Notes: generated by a model not told the origin, from the letters alone. Positions 1-12,755 are shown, numbered from the stretch's first letter. The stretch: 64,000 nt of DNA from Isoetes taiwanensis (GCA_021234155.1 JAJEKV010000003.1:32161166-32225165); one strand, 5' to 3'. Program-made: numbers and translations.

Positions 1-3000
1 TACATCACCTCGGGTCATGCCAAAAGCATAAACCTTAACCTAATTCTGTGTCCTTCTAGTAGAGTTTGACTTATATAGCCGCCACATTGACACTCCCTAT
101 TGCCAGGGTACCTAGAAAGGAGCTAGAGTCTAGAGCTGCCCAAGTCACCTCATGTGTAGAGATTGGACTCCCCTAAACCAACTTTGCTAGGACCTTAGAG
201 TATGCCTCAAACATCATGGAGGTCTTGCAAAACAACCCTCATGTCATGCCATACCACACGTCCTAATGTCCATAGACTTGGAGATTATAGATATGTCTCG
301 ATATCTTTGCTTTCGAGCCATCTTGCTTGCTTATAGAGCCCAAAATATTGTAGGAGAGCCCTTCAAGTAGACCCTTAGACTCTAGAATATCTGGCGTTGC
401 TTTTCGAGAAGTCTGAGGGCGAGCCCGAGAAGAGCTAGAGGCGCAACTTCTTGAAGACATCAAGGTCCCGGCCGATGTCTGGGCAAATAAGGAAAGGAGA
501 CGAAAAAGCGGGACCCAAGAGAGGGAAGCATAGCGACAAACACCTAAACAGACAAGCGAGTAGAACGGGGACACCCCTTAGGCCTAGCATCAATCTTCAT
601 CAAATGGGAAGGATATTTGGTAACCAGCGGCATCAAGAATTTTCTAGATGTCAACCTCTCGGCTACCACGTCCATGAGCTCACATCAGAAAGAGGATCTC
701 GACGCCTTCACCAACTCGACGCACATGAGTTCAAATGGAAGAACGCAAGGCAGCAAAATACAGGTGCAGGAAGACGTTAGACATCGACGCCGCGTTAGCA
801 TCACGAGCTAGGGCCAGAGGGCATAATCTTCCGTCGAGGAGAGAAGTAATGGCGACACAGGAGCGTATAAAAACCAGAGGGAAGATCACCATGACCGTGC
901 AGCCCAGCAGCTCAAGTGAATGTCATGCAACGTCAACAAAAGGAGTAATCAAGCTAGGCAACCACAAGCACCTAAGGCTGACCAAGATGAGCTTCCAGCT
1001 CCCTTGCCGCCGGCGAGGAGACCCGCGAGGAGGAGATGCATATCGGGGAAGGAACATCTCTATATCAGCATTAGGGGTAAGATCAAGGCGAGAATATTAC
1101 GCTTTCGAACAAGAATTCCGGACGAAACACCTAGAAACCAAAGGAAGGACGACCTTACTATGTCAGCCAAGGAGATGCGAATGGATAGGACCCAAGGGAT
1201 GGAGGAGACGACCTAGCCAGCAGGTACAAATCACGCAAAGGCGACCAGAAGGAGCTATGATAGGTGCAATGGAGATGACCATACTTCCGAGGGCCGCAGG
1301 GGAGAGGCACCACCGAATGAAGCAAAGCCCAAGCAGCGGAGTCGCACTTTCGGAAATTCAACTGCGGAGGAATGACAATGCCTGCCTACCGACCACAATC
1401 TCAGAGGTGTGAAGACATTCAAGAATGTCCAACTGCAACAACCAGGTGATTCTACTCAAGCGATCAGCGCCGCGCACATCGGCAACCTTTGCGACAACAC
1501 ACCGTGTATGTAGGGGCGTTGGCGGTCACCGCATTCCTCACGACGACGGACATACACATTAAGGAGGAGCATCTTTTCAAGGGATCACATCGGCGAACAC
1601 TCTTCACAACTTGCCGTGGACGAGCTTGGATCGGACATGAAGCTCTATAATAGTAGCAAGCATCTCAAAGAATCGAAATCAACCGTAAGCGAAGAAGATG
1701 CAGCAAAACCCAGAAGAATCAAACGCTTAGCGATAGGAGGAGGGAAAACCCTAAAGGAGTATAAACATTTAAGTAGATCTTCGTAGTTGTTTTGGAAAAG
1801 TGGATGAATTAAAATCCCAATGTAAATGCGTATATGTCTATTGTATATCTAGGGTGTCCACATATATAGTGGAGAAACATGAGTTTAGAGTCATGTTTTA
1901 CGGACTTAGCGCTTAGATCAGGAAGCTCCTTCACTTCGACTGCCTGCCAGATGAGGAAGCAAGGAAGCACAACTGTAGCCCAAGATCAAAATGGAAGAGC
2001 AACTACGAGGGAGAAACGACCAGAGCCCAAGCAAACCTTCGACTCCAAACACTTCGGGAAGTGCCTTCCAATAGAAGACCGCTCGTCCACCCAATGTCAG
2101 AATAACAGACAACACCGGTCATGTCAAGATCATCAGCGCTGCACCAGGACATCGTCAGGACGCAACACTACATCTTGTGGCAGCAGCAACACTTGACGAA
2201 CTTATGACACGAGTGGCCTCAACAATAGAAGGAGGAACGACCCGACATCAACGAGCCAACTAAGAAGGCAACATCTCGACGACCATAGCTCCACCTTGTG
2301 GTAATATAGGGTGATGCCCTATGACACGGGTATTAGATGGAGATGCACTTACGAAAGGCACTGCGACGAGGAAATATGCCTTCAACAACTAGGTGATGGC
2401 TTTCGTCGGTACTCCTACCAAGAATTAGAAGAGAAGAAGCCAATCACATCTCCGACATGGGCACATCAAATGCCCAAGGTAGAAGCATTCGGCACCTTTA
2501 AGCGACAAGGATAGCAAATGAAGCACCTTCAAAGAAAAAGAGAGTTCAAGATAACAACCCGGGCTATCCAGCGACAAGAGTATATCTAAAGGCGGTACTT
2601 CTTCAACTCAAGGGTAAAAGCTGCGCACATATAAGGATCCATCATCCCGGACAAGCGGAGCCATCAGGGAGGAGAGCCATGATGCCTTACTTGCCAGAGA
2701 GACCGACATGCATAGAGGGATAAAGGCCAGGAACTGAAAGCTGGAGAAGCACTAGCAACCGACTTCTTCCACGAGCTCCCTAGAGGCAGCGGGGAGGATC
2801 AAAACCGACGAGCACAATCTAAGCCACGGAAGGTACCTCAAGGCGGGGAAGACAGCATAGCACGGTGGAGCGTGACAACGTCCAAGCCATGTGATCGAGG
2901 GGATCAAACAAGGAAGTTGGAAACTCGATGGAGAAGCAACTAAGCGAGGCGAGCCGATGACTTGCACGCGGACTTGCATGCAACTTGGTGAACCCAAGGA

Positions 3001-3967
3001 TGGACGATTCAAAGAACAAGCTGCAGAAGAGCACAACTCGGAGGAGTATAGCCAAAGGAATCGCCCTGACCTCAAGAGGCGCCTTCAAATAGCTTCAAGT
3101 ATCATGAAGGGGGAGCGATTACCGCCCGAGAAACGAGGATCGAGGAAGCGAACCCGAAATGTCGAAGCATCAGCGACCACCACACCTTTAGTTAGAATGT
3201 GATGCAAAGCGTGTTGTGCCATAGCCGACAAACATCGGAGGGCCCAAGTACATCAACAAGTACCGAGTGCAATGGTGGCGATACAAATAGGAGGATATGG
3301 ATCGTCAACACCATTGCACCGGGAGGAACACCGATGACATTGCCAAGGAGTAGGTGTGCAACTCGGAGGGAGGCACAAGGGGGACCTAATAGCTCTAGTA
3401 GTAATTGTAATTATGTAAGTTATATGCTTTGCATATATAGTTCCCTTGTTATTCCCCCCCATAGCGTAACAGATCAAAGGAAGAGATGTCAGGCAATTTG
3501 CAGGGGTGAAGCAATCAACATCCTCAACACTCTTCGGGCAACAAGAGGACTCGATGTATGAGACGTCGATGGAGTCGAAGAAACAATATCGGATACAGAG
3601 TCGTCCTTTAGCCGCCAAGACAAAGAGTTCAAGATGAAAGATCTTTTTCAACGGCGCCACCTTCAAGGCTTTTGAAAAGCGGCATGGAAGATTTCAAGTG
3701 ATCAACTACACCATCAAGCCACTAGCAATGAGCGACTCGGAAGAACGTCACCTTGCTACTTCAAGCAGGCAACGAGTGGATGAGCTTCTAGCAAGGTCAA
3801 GGATCTAAGGCCATGGGGCCTAGTAGGTTAAATGTAGGGATGATAACATCCATATTGGGATTAGAAGGCATTGTTAGATATTCTCGCCGAAAGGATTGCC
3901 CCAATATTGAGCTAAGCGTCAAGTATTGGGAAGGAAACGCATAGGAGTAACTAAAATTATACACGAT
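1..3967. other. Purine-rich, repeat-like DNA with no recognisable gene
   Basis: Long A/G-rich stretches on the + strand leave several medium reading frames open, but none shows a domain I recognise. The texture (GAGGA/GCGG-rich pseudo-coding DNA, many small frame changes) resembles the interior of the decayed LTR retroelement further right. The block ends exactly at the 8-bp target duplication of the hAT element at 3960, so it was the insertion target. It may be the interior of the outer LTR element whose 3' LTR lies at 25397-26906, but no reverse transcriptase, integrase or LTR could be identified here. Confidence 0.4.
735..1412 (+). CDS. Hypothetical Arg-rich ORF, probably not a real gene
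   Basis: A 225-codon open frame, the longest in the left 4 kb. The product is very rich in Arg, Ser and Thr and has no signal peptide, membrane segment or known motif. A second frame is open across 920-1216, as expected of stop-poor purine-rich DNA rather than of selection. I see no promoter or introns. It could be a decayed gag-like ORF of a retroelement. Kept only because it is the best candidate in this stretch. Confidence 0.12.
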   Translation: MEERKAAKYRCRKTLDIDAALASRARARGHNLPSRREVMATQERIKTRGKITMTVQPSSSSECHATSTKGVIKLGNHKHLRLTKMSFQLPCRRRGDPRGGDAYRGRNISISALGVRSRREYYAFEQEFRTKHLETKGRTTLLCQPRRCEWIGPKGWRRRPSQQVQITQRRPEGAMIGAMEMTILPRAAGERHHRMKQSPSSGVALSEIQLRRNDNACLPTTISEV

Positions 3968-3983
3968 CAGGGTTGCCCTTAAG
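3968..3983 (+). repeat. hAT left terminal inverted repeat
   Basis: Sixteen bases identical to the reverse complement of 9520-9535, directly adjoining the duplication TACACGAT at 3960-3967. Confidence 0.93.
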
Positions 3984-5660
3984 CCCAAATTTTGATAGGT
4001 GTAATTTAGAATATAAGGCGAATCTTAGCTTTTTTTGGTTAGTTATGTTGGCGAATTTTTTCCGAGCTTCGATAAAAGTTATAGCAACCTTGGCGAATCT
4101 TTCATTCGTCGAGCGATGGAATATATGCTTTTTGCCCAAGTAAAATTTGGGTTTGCAATTTATATCTCTTAAGTCCCTACACACAATTGTAAGACATAAT
4201 GAATACACATGCATGTTACTCCACATTGGTGTATATATCTTCACAAGAGAAAGGTCAAGCTATTTATCGTCAACAACAAAAACGTAAATCACAGCTATCT
4301 ACTGGTACCCCAAGGCATTAATTTTTATATCAATTGCCTTCAACATCCATAATGCAATTGAGCAATAAAATGCTTAGATCATGCAGTTTCTACATCGAGA
4401 TAATTAGTCATTAGAAAAACAAATAATACCAAATCCAACAATTGGTGCTTATGCGAGATCTTAAGTTTTCGAATAGATGCCTGAACCCTAGATTTGTACC
4501 ACAAAATCTAACCTCAGTCGTCGTCACCAATCTAAAAAGTTTGATGTAAGGATATTTGTGGAAACAATTGAATTGAATTGTGGAAACAATTGTTATATAT
4601 TGAATTGAATATGTTTGTGGCAGACGTAAGGGCCAGGATACTGCAAAATACAAAAAATCGAAACATGTTATTTGGGATCATGGAAATTTCCTATTTGCTA
4701 TTCTTATATAGCAAAAAATCAATCGAATAGTTAAAGCATTTGGGTTCGACGACCTTAACTTCGCATTCAAAGTGCCGTCTCAACGTTTCCCAAAGCCGGA
4801 TTGCTTAAATAACATACAGAAACAACTAGTCGGATGAGTCAGATCTATTAAATCGATCTGTATTTGGCTTTTGCAGATGTTTAACATTGCAGAATAGCTC
4901 TTTCTCCTATCAGATCTACAGTCAAAGGAGCTTCGAAAACGAATCAATGCCAAAGCTACAGTGTTTTCACTGTAGCAAAATATTTTAATGGTGTTTGATT
5001 TTGTCAGGAACATAACAACATGGAAAACATTACAGATACTATCCACGAACTCTTGCACTCTCCTATTTCTGATTATAATTTAACTTCTACATGCACTAAC
5101 AATCATTATCAATCAAGTTCAGGCTACTGTGGCACTGCATTTGGGCAAAAATAATAGCAACATAACAATAGTCACCACAGAATATGATCAAATAAGAACA
5201 TTTTCCTGCAATAATTAGAACCTTCAACCTGTTTTAACTTCAAAATGCCAGTTGCTTTGGGAAAGCCAGTTGCTTATGCACATGCACCTGGAGAATTATC
5301 TCAGACATCAAATATAACGTGTTTTCAACACGGAGAAATCTATGCCATGATTAATTTATAGACCAGTTAGATAACAGGGAAATTACTGTACAACAACATT
5401 GCATGCTTGTCAAAACACTTCCAAATTTTAAAAATCAGTCTGGTTCACAACATGTTGCTGCTGCATGTCCTATCAGAATCTATCTGAAATATGTTGAACT
5501 CTTATTATGCTCTTATCATTTCTGAAATATCATTGTCAATAAACTACCAGCTCAGATAATGATAACTACTAGATGTCAATGAACTATCATTGTTCTTATC
5601 ATGCTGAACTACCAGCTTCTAAAACCTATACTGCAGGAGATGGTTCTCTTGTTTCATTTT
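3984..5660. other. 3' non-coding part of the hAT element
   Basis: AT-rich sequence between the left terminus and the end of the transposase gene. Open frames here are short and unrelated to known proteins. I see no internal insertion. Confidence 0.5.
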
Positions 5661-5667
5661 GCGCTCC

Positions 5668-8514
5668 ATCCATCTGAAACTTGAGGCACTACAGCAGCAA
5701 GACTACTAGAGCATCCTTGAGTTTTAACACATGATTGATTTTCTCTTCTATCTTTTGAATCCCATAATGCTAATGCCCGCTCATATGGAAAGTCATTCAC
5801 TGAATAGGTGCAAGTATATGCACGTAGGACGGATGTCTAAACTTTTGTTCAACCTATTGCGTACTTTATTCTTGAGGTAGCCCATGATGCTAAAAGTTCT
5901 CTCGTCTTCCACCGAACCTAAAATCATTGTCTGGCAAAGAATAACAAGCCTAAAATATTCTGGCATACGATCTTGAAGCACTTGGCTGCTACTAAGCCAT
6001 ACCCATAATCTTGTAATAGCACCAAATTCCTTGGGATCTTTGAGCTCACTGCATTGAGACCACATGGTTTCTCCGAAGCATTGCGATTGTTCCAGCAAAG
6101 CGTCACCATCTATTGCACCATTCAAGCTACTCTTGCCTACACCTAGAGAAACAGTTTTAGAAAAATGGTCTTTCAAAGTGTGTACCTTATTTCTGAAATC
6201 CTTTTGTACCACTTCAAGCGGCTTTGCGCTGATCCAATACTGTGGATACACAATGGACATTGCATCCAATAATTCATCTCTTGGAAAACGTTCTGCTATT
6301 TCTGCTTTCAAAGTAGTAGCTATCTTTTTGAGATTTTGCCTCACGGTTAAAATGATCTCTGGAAATGCATCTTTAATGACAGGCAGTCGGCGCACAAGAC
6401 GCCCTTGAATTCTTCGTTTCTTCGTATACATCTACATACACATAGTGAAACTTTAGTAAACAAATGAACAACAAAATGAATGATAAATAAATGCATACAC
6501 TGCTCTGTGAGGATGTGGAATAGACAACCTGCACTAATCTGGAATGCACTTTCATGCATATTTTATCCGCGGCATCAACTTCCAAAATGCTTTTGTTGCT
6601 ACCAATGTCAATTAAATTGTTCCATATCACAAACTTCTCCTTATCATAAGGCACATCGGAGAAGTAGGATACATAAATTCAAAGCAATGCATGCCATCTT
6701 CGGGCTGTTACATACTCAAAGAATATACATCGCGGCGCTTTTTGAGCAAGTTTTGTCAAAAAATTCATCTCCTTCAACATCGGCAACATGCCTTAACAAT
6801 AAGCAAACAACCAAATTTTCAGAAAGCTTGAAATATGTCCTATTAAACAAATGAAGTACCTGCTAAGGTCAACAAGGTCTCTAGATCCACGAGTCGTGCT
6901 AGTAAATCTCTTTGGTTTTCAGCCTCTCTTTTCCTTGTTTGGACGCAAGTTTATCCATCAACCCAACCAGGGAAGGATATTCTTGAAATAAACGTTGTGC
7001 AGGCTTATACAACGAGATCCATCTTGTACTCACAGTATTTAGAAGCTTATTGCCTTTAGTTAGACCTGCTGCCATCTTCTTGAACTTTCGAAATCTGCAC
7101 TACACTACAGCAGAATCTTAGTATCATGAAAATGAAACAGGAAATCATGAAACAGGAAATCATGAAACATCCAACTGCTTACCTTTTCGAGCTAACGACA
7201 AAAAAGGTATAAGTCTCCTTTATTAAATTCTCAAACTTGTTGACACACTCAAAGGTGTCAACAATCTTATATGCCAAGTTCATTCTATGTGCCATGCAAT
7301 GGATGCCAAGTGCATAAGGTGCCAAGCTTGTTTGGATTTTCACACTGAGGCCATTTCGGCATCCTTGCATAACAGAGCAACCATCTAGGCCGATGCAAAC
7401 AAGTTTCTTTGCAATGTCAACTGCAGACAGCCCCAAGATTCTATCAAAGCTATCTTGAACTATCACATAAATATTCTCCGCATTTGCATTTGATTGTAGA
7501 CGTGTGATTCCAACATAGCGGGCACACCTAACAAAGTTTTTCACATAATATACGGTCATACACAACCATGAAGAGTTGTCTTTTTGCGGTAGCCGTCTAG
7601 AGAGAAGGCAAAGTAATCACACCCCACGTAGCTCCTCACGCAAATCTTCCTTTAGCACTTCATCAATACAATCCATGAAACATCCATCCACTTTGTTTTC
7701 GACCAATGCGATTTGGGAAAGTTAGGAATGGGCTGCAATTCCAAGATGTCTTTTCTTTGAGGATAATCTGTCATAGGTCTACCCCGCTTCAAGACATGGA
7801 AAAGCGCTTGTAGCTGCACTATCTTTCCTTGCAAACTCTTATCGCAAGCTTTTTGTAAAAACTTCTAATGGGAGATACTTTTATGATTTTGATCCTTTCC
7901 AACTCTTTTTTATATGCTTCCACATTTTGCAAATGCCTACACTCTTCCTTCGTTTTCCATCTTTGCACATTTGTTTCCTTCCCATCGACCATCTTCTTCT
8001 CATATATTTTACCTGCATGCTTCTCTATAGTATCCAACTTCAATTGCAAATCAACGTGGTGGCCTAACTTCCATGAGCATGCTGTACACCTTGCTCTAGT
8101 TTTTTTCTGTGGAAATCCATGCTCGTCTTTCTCGTCCAGTGGCTCTATGAATGGAAAGTCTCTAACCTAATGATCTTTGAACTCTCTTCCACTAACCCAT
8201 TGATCTGATTTTCTTTTTCTTTTACTGCCTTTGCTAATTTGTGCAGGTTTATCGGGATGGGAAAGGTTTTCTTGGTCATCTTCAACCCGATTGTTATCTG
8301 CATCAAATGTGGAATGGGCAAGGTTTTCTTGGTCATCCTCAACCCGGTTGCCATTTGCATCAAGTGTGACTTGTTGTGCATCACAATCCACATTTACAAT
8401 GATAATATCCTCATTTGTATTGGCTGCTGCATCATAGAACTTATCAACCCCGTTCAAAGAACCATTTTCACCTTTGTTGCATGGTCTGAAGAATGACAGA
8501 ATTCCCTTTGTCAT
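5668..8514 (-). pseudogene. hAT transposase with TTF-type zinc finger and DUF4371-like core, broken
   Basis: Transposase of the plant ZNF862-like hAT group. Reading leftward: start ATG at 8514 (MTKGILSFF), an acidic N-terminal region with two tandem copies of a ~16-residue motif (NRVEDDQENL), a TTF-type zinc-finger region (ARCTACSWK near 8075), an element with FHVLKRGRPMTDY (7750-7800), the DUF4371-like core (VCIGLDGCSVMQG, IHCMAHRMNLA; 7240-7440), NTVSTRWISLYKP (~7050), and the C-terminal dimerisation region (SVEDERTFSIMGYLKNK; ~5870). Two GT-AG introns fit: 7095-7182 and 6792-6859. Damage: an in-frame TAG at 8167-8169 where relatives usually have Trp, a frameshift near 7830, and another near 5810 before the tail (DFPYERALALW). 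Not expected to make active protein. Confidence 0.88.
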
Positions 8515-8630
8515 ATTGGAATGAAGCTTGATAAGAATTGGTCCTGAAATACAAATGCACACAAAGGCATGGTTAGAATTATGATTTTTTAGTTGATAGA
8601 AGAAGTGCTTTGCTGGCAATTGCAAAAGAA

Positions 8631-9519
8631 GAGAGCAGGATCCTAGTTTTTAAGACCAAGCCTACTCCTTGGGACTTCCTTTACTATGAGAATGCCTTAT
8701 TAGGTAGGTGCCACAAAACGGAGAAAGGCATTCAACCAAATATTATGATAATCTGGATAATAATCCGACTTTATATTTTACAGTGGCATAAGCATTGGTG
8801 ATTGCTGCAAAGAAAACGTCACACTTTGGAGCTTTTATGTAAACTAATATTGCACCAACAATGGGTGAGACAAAACCTCCAAATAACTTTTGTACAACCA
8901 GTTGTTTCATATGATTACTGCAAGATTTATTGCTTTGAAGTATAATGCAGTTGCAGCAGGCAAACGTTTGCTAGATGTAAGCCCATTCTGCATTTTAGGA
9001 ACCACATGGAAAAGCCGTGGTGCCATTTGGAAGATAATATTTTCACCTCTAAATCATGTACGTTAGGATTGTTAAATTCTAAAATAAATTCTTGCAAAAT
9101 AAATTCTGAAATAAGATAACCTGAAGCGATTCATCTTTAAAAGATTCTAGCCTGTAGATTAAGAAGCTCAAATCCTCTTTAATGCATCTGATTCTAGCAA
9201 ATGAAATGCAGTTAGGCCATTCAAGAAAACTAGAAAAACTAGAAACATACCTAGTGTTAAGAGGCGATTCTTGAAATTGGATCTGTAAGAAAGATCGAAA
9301 GTGAGGCGAATCTATTTTTGAATCAATAACCAGGATCGTAAGTGAGGCAAAATATCAGATTTGCCGTTTAGCACGAAGGGCGAACAACTTAGTGGCGGGA
9401 TTTTTTTTCGTATAGGTGGTGGCTAATTTCCATTTTTTTATTTCAAACTGACCCTACTCAACATTCGTGTGCCAAAATCATAAGACCATTGAAATATAGC
9501 ATTTTTGCGAAATTTCGCC
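8631..9519. other. 5' leader side of the hAT element
   Basis: Presumed promoter and leader of the minus-strand transposase. A polypyrimidine-AG acceptor just upstream of the start ATG (AG at about 8545) suggests a 5'-leader intron. No protein is recognisable. Confidence 0.4.
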
Positions 9520-9535
9520 CTTAAGGGCAACCCTG
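9520..9535 (-). repeat. hAT right terminal inverted repeat
   Basis: Inverted copy of 3968-3983, followed immediately by TACACGAT (9536-9543). Confidence 0.93.
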
Positions 9536-9543
9536 TACACGAT

Positions 9544-10887
9544 TGTTACCAGACATCCAACATATTGAAACCACTTGGTGAGATTGATCTCCTCACTAAG
9601 AAGGAATCATTACTAGGATAATTGTTGACCATGTATAAATCTAGTACCCCCAAAAGAATAATCCAACCGAAAGAAAAGAAGTAATCTAACAAGTCCGGCC
9701 AACTTGTTACGATGACATCAATTCGATTGGTAGGAATATTCCAAGAGTTTAAATAACTAAGAAAGGGGGAATCTCTAGAATATAAAAGAATAGTACATGT
9801 AAGGTACATCTAAAATAACAATTATAGTAATCAAATAGTCTTTTGAGACAAAAGGAATTGTCATGATGACAAAACCTTGTGGTTTAGAATCGTTCTAACT
9901 AAGTAGGTAACCCATAACTATATTGAAATAAATGATAACATAATATGTGCATCCATCTTAGATGATTATATATGTCAGCTAAGGCAGTAAATTAATGCGC
10001 TAAGTAAGAAGCGTATAACCTCTTAAGGGGAGAGAATAGATATGACGTTGTGTACAACGTCATTAAAAGGTCTTGGGACCATTTTCTTTTTCAAGAAAGT
10101 GGGAGGGCTCAATCTTATGATTGAGCGTGCTTGCATCAAATTGAGTAACCAGTAGAATAGAGTTCACTCCGGCAATGGCGAAGAGAATAGAGCGTAAGCT
10201 AGATAGATACCTTAGTGCTCGGGTGGCCTTCAACGTCTTGAGACCGGCGTAGTAGCTAACTACACCAAGGAATGGAGCAAAACTATGGGAGCAACGCATA
10301 GCGACCAAGTCATCTCCAAATTACTCGGCCTGTAGGCTCAATGGGTGGATGCATTCTAGCCTTAGGTAAGGCGTGTGCATGCATTATAAGCTTTAATGTA
10401 TCTTATAAATAAGTTACATATAGATCCTAATAATTGCATAGAAATTCTTTGACGTTATATGTATCATCCGAAATAAGTTAAATAACAACGATAATGGAGG
10501 TAGCATGTTAATTAATCCTTCGCAAGGATGAAATTCCTTCCAAGGATAGCTATATGACCTCGGGGTCCTTATAAATATAAATAGAAAATAGAATTCGGAT
10601 ATACTTAAGTGCATCTTAGGGATATACTTCCAAGGGTAATGCAAGACCCAAGGAAGAGAATAAGAAGCACATCTAATTCTTGTGTATGATAATTAAAACC
10701 TTCTCTATGTAACAATAGGTCTAAAATCAGGGTTATTGCTTAAATAATCGCGATCTAAAAGTAATTAAATATTGTAAAGCTTAGAGTAAATATAATTGTA
10801 CTATCGGAAGTAATGCATCCGATACTATGATAATGTTAATTCATAAATATTACCTTAGGGTAATTATGTAAATCACATGCATTAAAG
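9544..10887. other. AT-rich retroelement-like non-coding DNA
   Basis: No ORF of interest. The texture (short hairpins, ATTACCTTA-type blocks) resembles the 3' non-coding region of the LTR elements at 22-25 kb. One near-perfect palindrome occurs around 10041-10062 (ATGACGTTGT / ACAACGTCAT). It is likely part of the outer retroelement into which the hAT and the 13.3-kb element both inserted. Confidence 0.35.
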
Positions 10888-10958
10888 GAGCCAGCAAAAA
10901 TCGGCTCAGGCATGTCGATTTGTGTAGATCTATAGCTTGCCTAGTTAAGTATAATCTA
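10888..10958 (+). mobile_element. Left fragment of the outer, interrupted LTR retroelement
   Basis: Matches the inner element just after its chromodomain: the block ATCGGCTCAGGCATGTCGAT occurs here and at 21780-21800. The homology is interrupted at 10958 by the inner element and resumes at 24265, where sequence matching 21830-22130 continues. This shows nesting of one family member in another. Upstream of 10888 the expected integrase coding region is missing, so the outer copy is rearranged or non-autonomous. Confidence 0.75.
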
Positions 10959-11015
10959 TGTGACGTTCCAGCATAATATACGCCCCAATACGTATATTAT
11001 ACTGCCACGTCACAC

Positions 11016-11039
11016 GTACATGTCACAAGTGACATGTAC
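11016..11039. promoter_or_regulatory. 24-bp dyad in the 5' LTR, upstream of TATA
   Basis: GTACATGTCAC and its exact inverse GTGACATGTAC separated by AA. The same dyad is at 22718-22741 in the other LTR. It lies ~170 bp upstream of the TATA box, a plausible position for a dimeric transcription-factor site. Function is inferred only. Confidence 0.45.
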
Positions 11040-11206
11040 TTGAGAGTAGGACAACGTTGCACCTAGGAGCTAAAGGTTGCACCTAGGGGGCAACCTTGGA
11101 TGTTGGGTATGTAATTAAACATACACAACAAAAGGTTCCTTGTTCATCCATTTCCAAATGGCTTAAAGCCATTTGCCCATGTGGATGCCCTAACCTAGAT
11201 AGGGTC

Positions 11207-11214
11207 TATATAAG
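11207..11214 (+). promoter_or_regulatory. LTR TATA box
   Basis: TATATAAG in the U3 part of the LTR, repeated at 22909-22916 in the 3' LTR. Transcription would start about 30 bp downstream. Confidence 0.6.
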
Positions 11215-12546
11215 GGCTAAAACCCTAGACCCTAGCTCTCCTTTCACTTTGCCAATTAGGGTTTTCTAGAGCTTCCTTTCCTCTTTCGCATTTAGGGCTT
11301 TCCTGGGCCAATTCGGCCAAGGTAAGGCTCGAAATCGCATTGCCGACTCGAAAAGTCGGTTGCACAACAAAGTTCTTGAGTAATTTTGTCCTCGGCAAGA
11401 TCAGGAGCATGGATGCCTTCCAAGGATCAGGAGCAAGCCAAGGAGCAGGTATCTAGTTGTTCTATTGTGCAAAACCGTCTTTAGGCATGGCAATATGCCG
11501 GTTTAGTATGTTAGATCATCTCTGGAAGTCTTGTAGATCCCTAGATCTGAGACTCTAACGAATGAACCTAACATTGGATGTTAAGTAGATAGATTGATAT
11601 GATTATCTCTGTTCTGTGATATTGTATGTATTCTACTCTGTGATCTCCTTGTTGTAGGAAGGGGGGTAGAGACCTAAAGGCTGTGTAGAAGATGCTCCTA
11701 GCATAGCACCTTAGTTCCCACATAATTGCGGCCCGTGCACAGGAGCCCACCTGGCTGTGGGTGAAGGGGCAAGGCCGGTTGATAAGGAGGAACTTGTCTC
11801 ATCGCGGACTGACCCCTCTGGTAGTAAAGCCTATCGGGGGTCTTTGCTGGCTAGGCTTAATAGCTTGTCACTGCGTGTGGGCAAGGTATGAGCTCGACAC
11901 TCGTGGGGTGGTGGATATGACCTTCCAGTGAGTTCAAGTCGAATACGGGCAGTGGCCCTCTAGCCGCCTGCGATGAGCATGGATACCTCTGGAGGAGAGG
12001 CAGCTCTCTTCCTGCCTCATCGGGGTTGGGGAGATGCAACCCAGCAGTAGTAGCCCCTCTGGCTACTCACCCGGCAGGCTACGGCCAAGTCCCAACACTT
12101 TTCGACCTACTACGCAAAGTGTGCGGGGAGGGGCGGATGGAGTGGACTACCCTAAGCCATGTTCTATGCCAGCCAAATCCATTGCCATGAATTCTGTCTG
12201 CAATGAACTCTGGAGGCCTAGCCGTCAGTCATCCCCCTTGAGTCTGAGCCCTGGGTAGGATCCCTCCTTTGTATTATTGTTATGAAGGTATTGCTGACTC
12301 TGTGATGTTGCTATTGTTATGGTGATTGTGTTGTATATTATTGGTTGTGCTCACGTTTGTTTGTTACGCTTCATGAGAATAGGTCGATCCGATGGAAGGC
12401 GGATGAATGACACATCCACTCTTCCCTTGCTGGCTCGCCCCCCATGGGAGTGGAGTGGTGGATGGCCCTGTCGAGGCGGTTTGCCGGGGGAATGCTCCTC
12501 CCAAAATGCGATGCGGGCATCATTATAAGGAGTAGGGGCGTCACGG

Positions 12547-12558
12547 TGGTATCGGAGC
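12547..12558 (+). promoter_or_regulatory. Primer-binding site, initiator Met tRNA
   Basis: TGGTATCGGAGC directly after the 5' LTR. It matches the usual plant initiator-Met primer site TGGTATCAGAGC except for CAG read as CGG. The same kind of change recurs elsewhere in this element. Confidence 0.85.
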
Positions 12559-12755
12559 ATGATCTTGGCATCCAAGATCGAGGCAGCCATTTCTCCCTTA
12601 GGACTAACAGTAGATTCGAGTCTTGGGGTATAGCCACCCAAGCAAGAGCTTCGAACAATTGGGAAATTCCCAATTTCTGGGTAGATTTTAGTTCCATGAT
12701 AGGTTGCTAGTGAAGTATAACATCTTTTCCAACCTAAATTGCCAAAAAAAATAGG

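Larger units (their letters stand above)
3968..9535 (-). mobile_element. Complete hAT-superfamily DNA transposon
   Basis: Both ends are visible. The left end starts CAGGGTTGCCCTTAAG and the right end is its exact inverted copy for 16 bp; similarity then continues with mismatches. The element is flanked by a perfect 8-bp duplication, TACACGAT, at 3960-3967 and 9536-9543. An 8-bp duplication and CAGGG termini are typical of hAT. It carries one multi-exon transposase gene on the minus strand, now broken. Length is 5568 bp. The perfect duplication suggests no rearrangement since insertion. Confidence 0.93.
10959..12545 (+). repeat. 5' LTR of the inner retrotransposon
   Basis: Nearly identical to 22661-24264 in long runs (for example about 11040-11310 and 11860-12105), separated by short clusters of difference. 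It contains a TATA box, a 24-bp dyad and the leader start. The 3' boundary is set by the PBS at 12547; the last base reads G where the 3' LTR has the canonical CA end. Confidence 0.93.

Noticed and set aside
1879..3561. Several 60-120-codon ORFs in both directions
   Set aside because: Purine-rich DNA lacking stops; no domain, promoter or introns.
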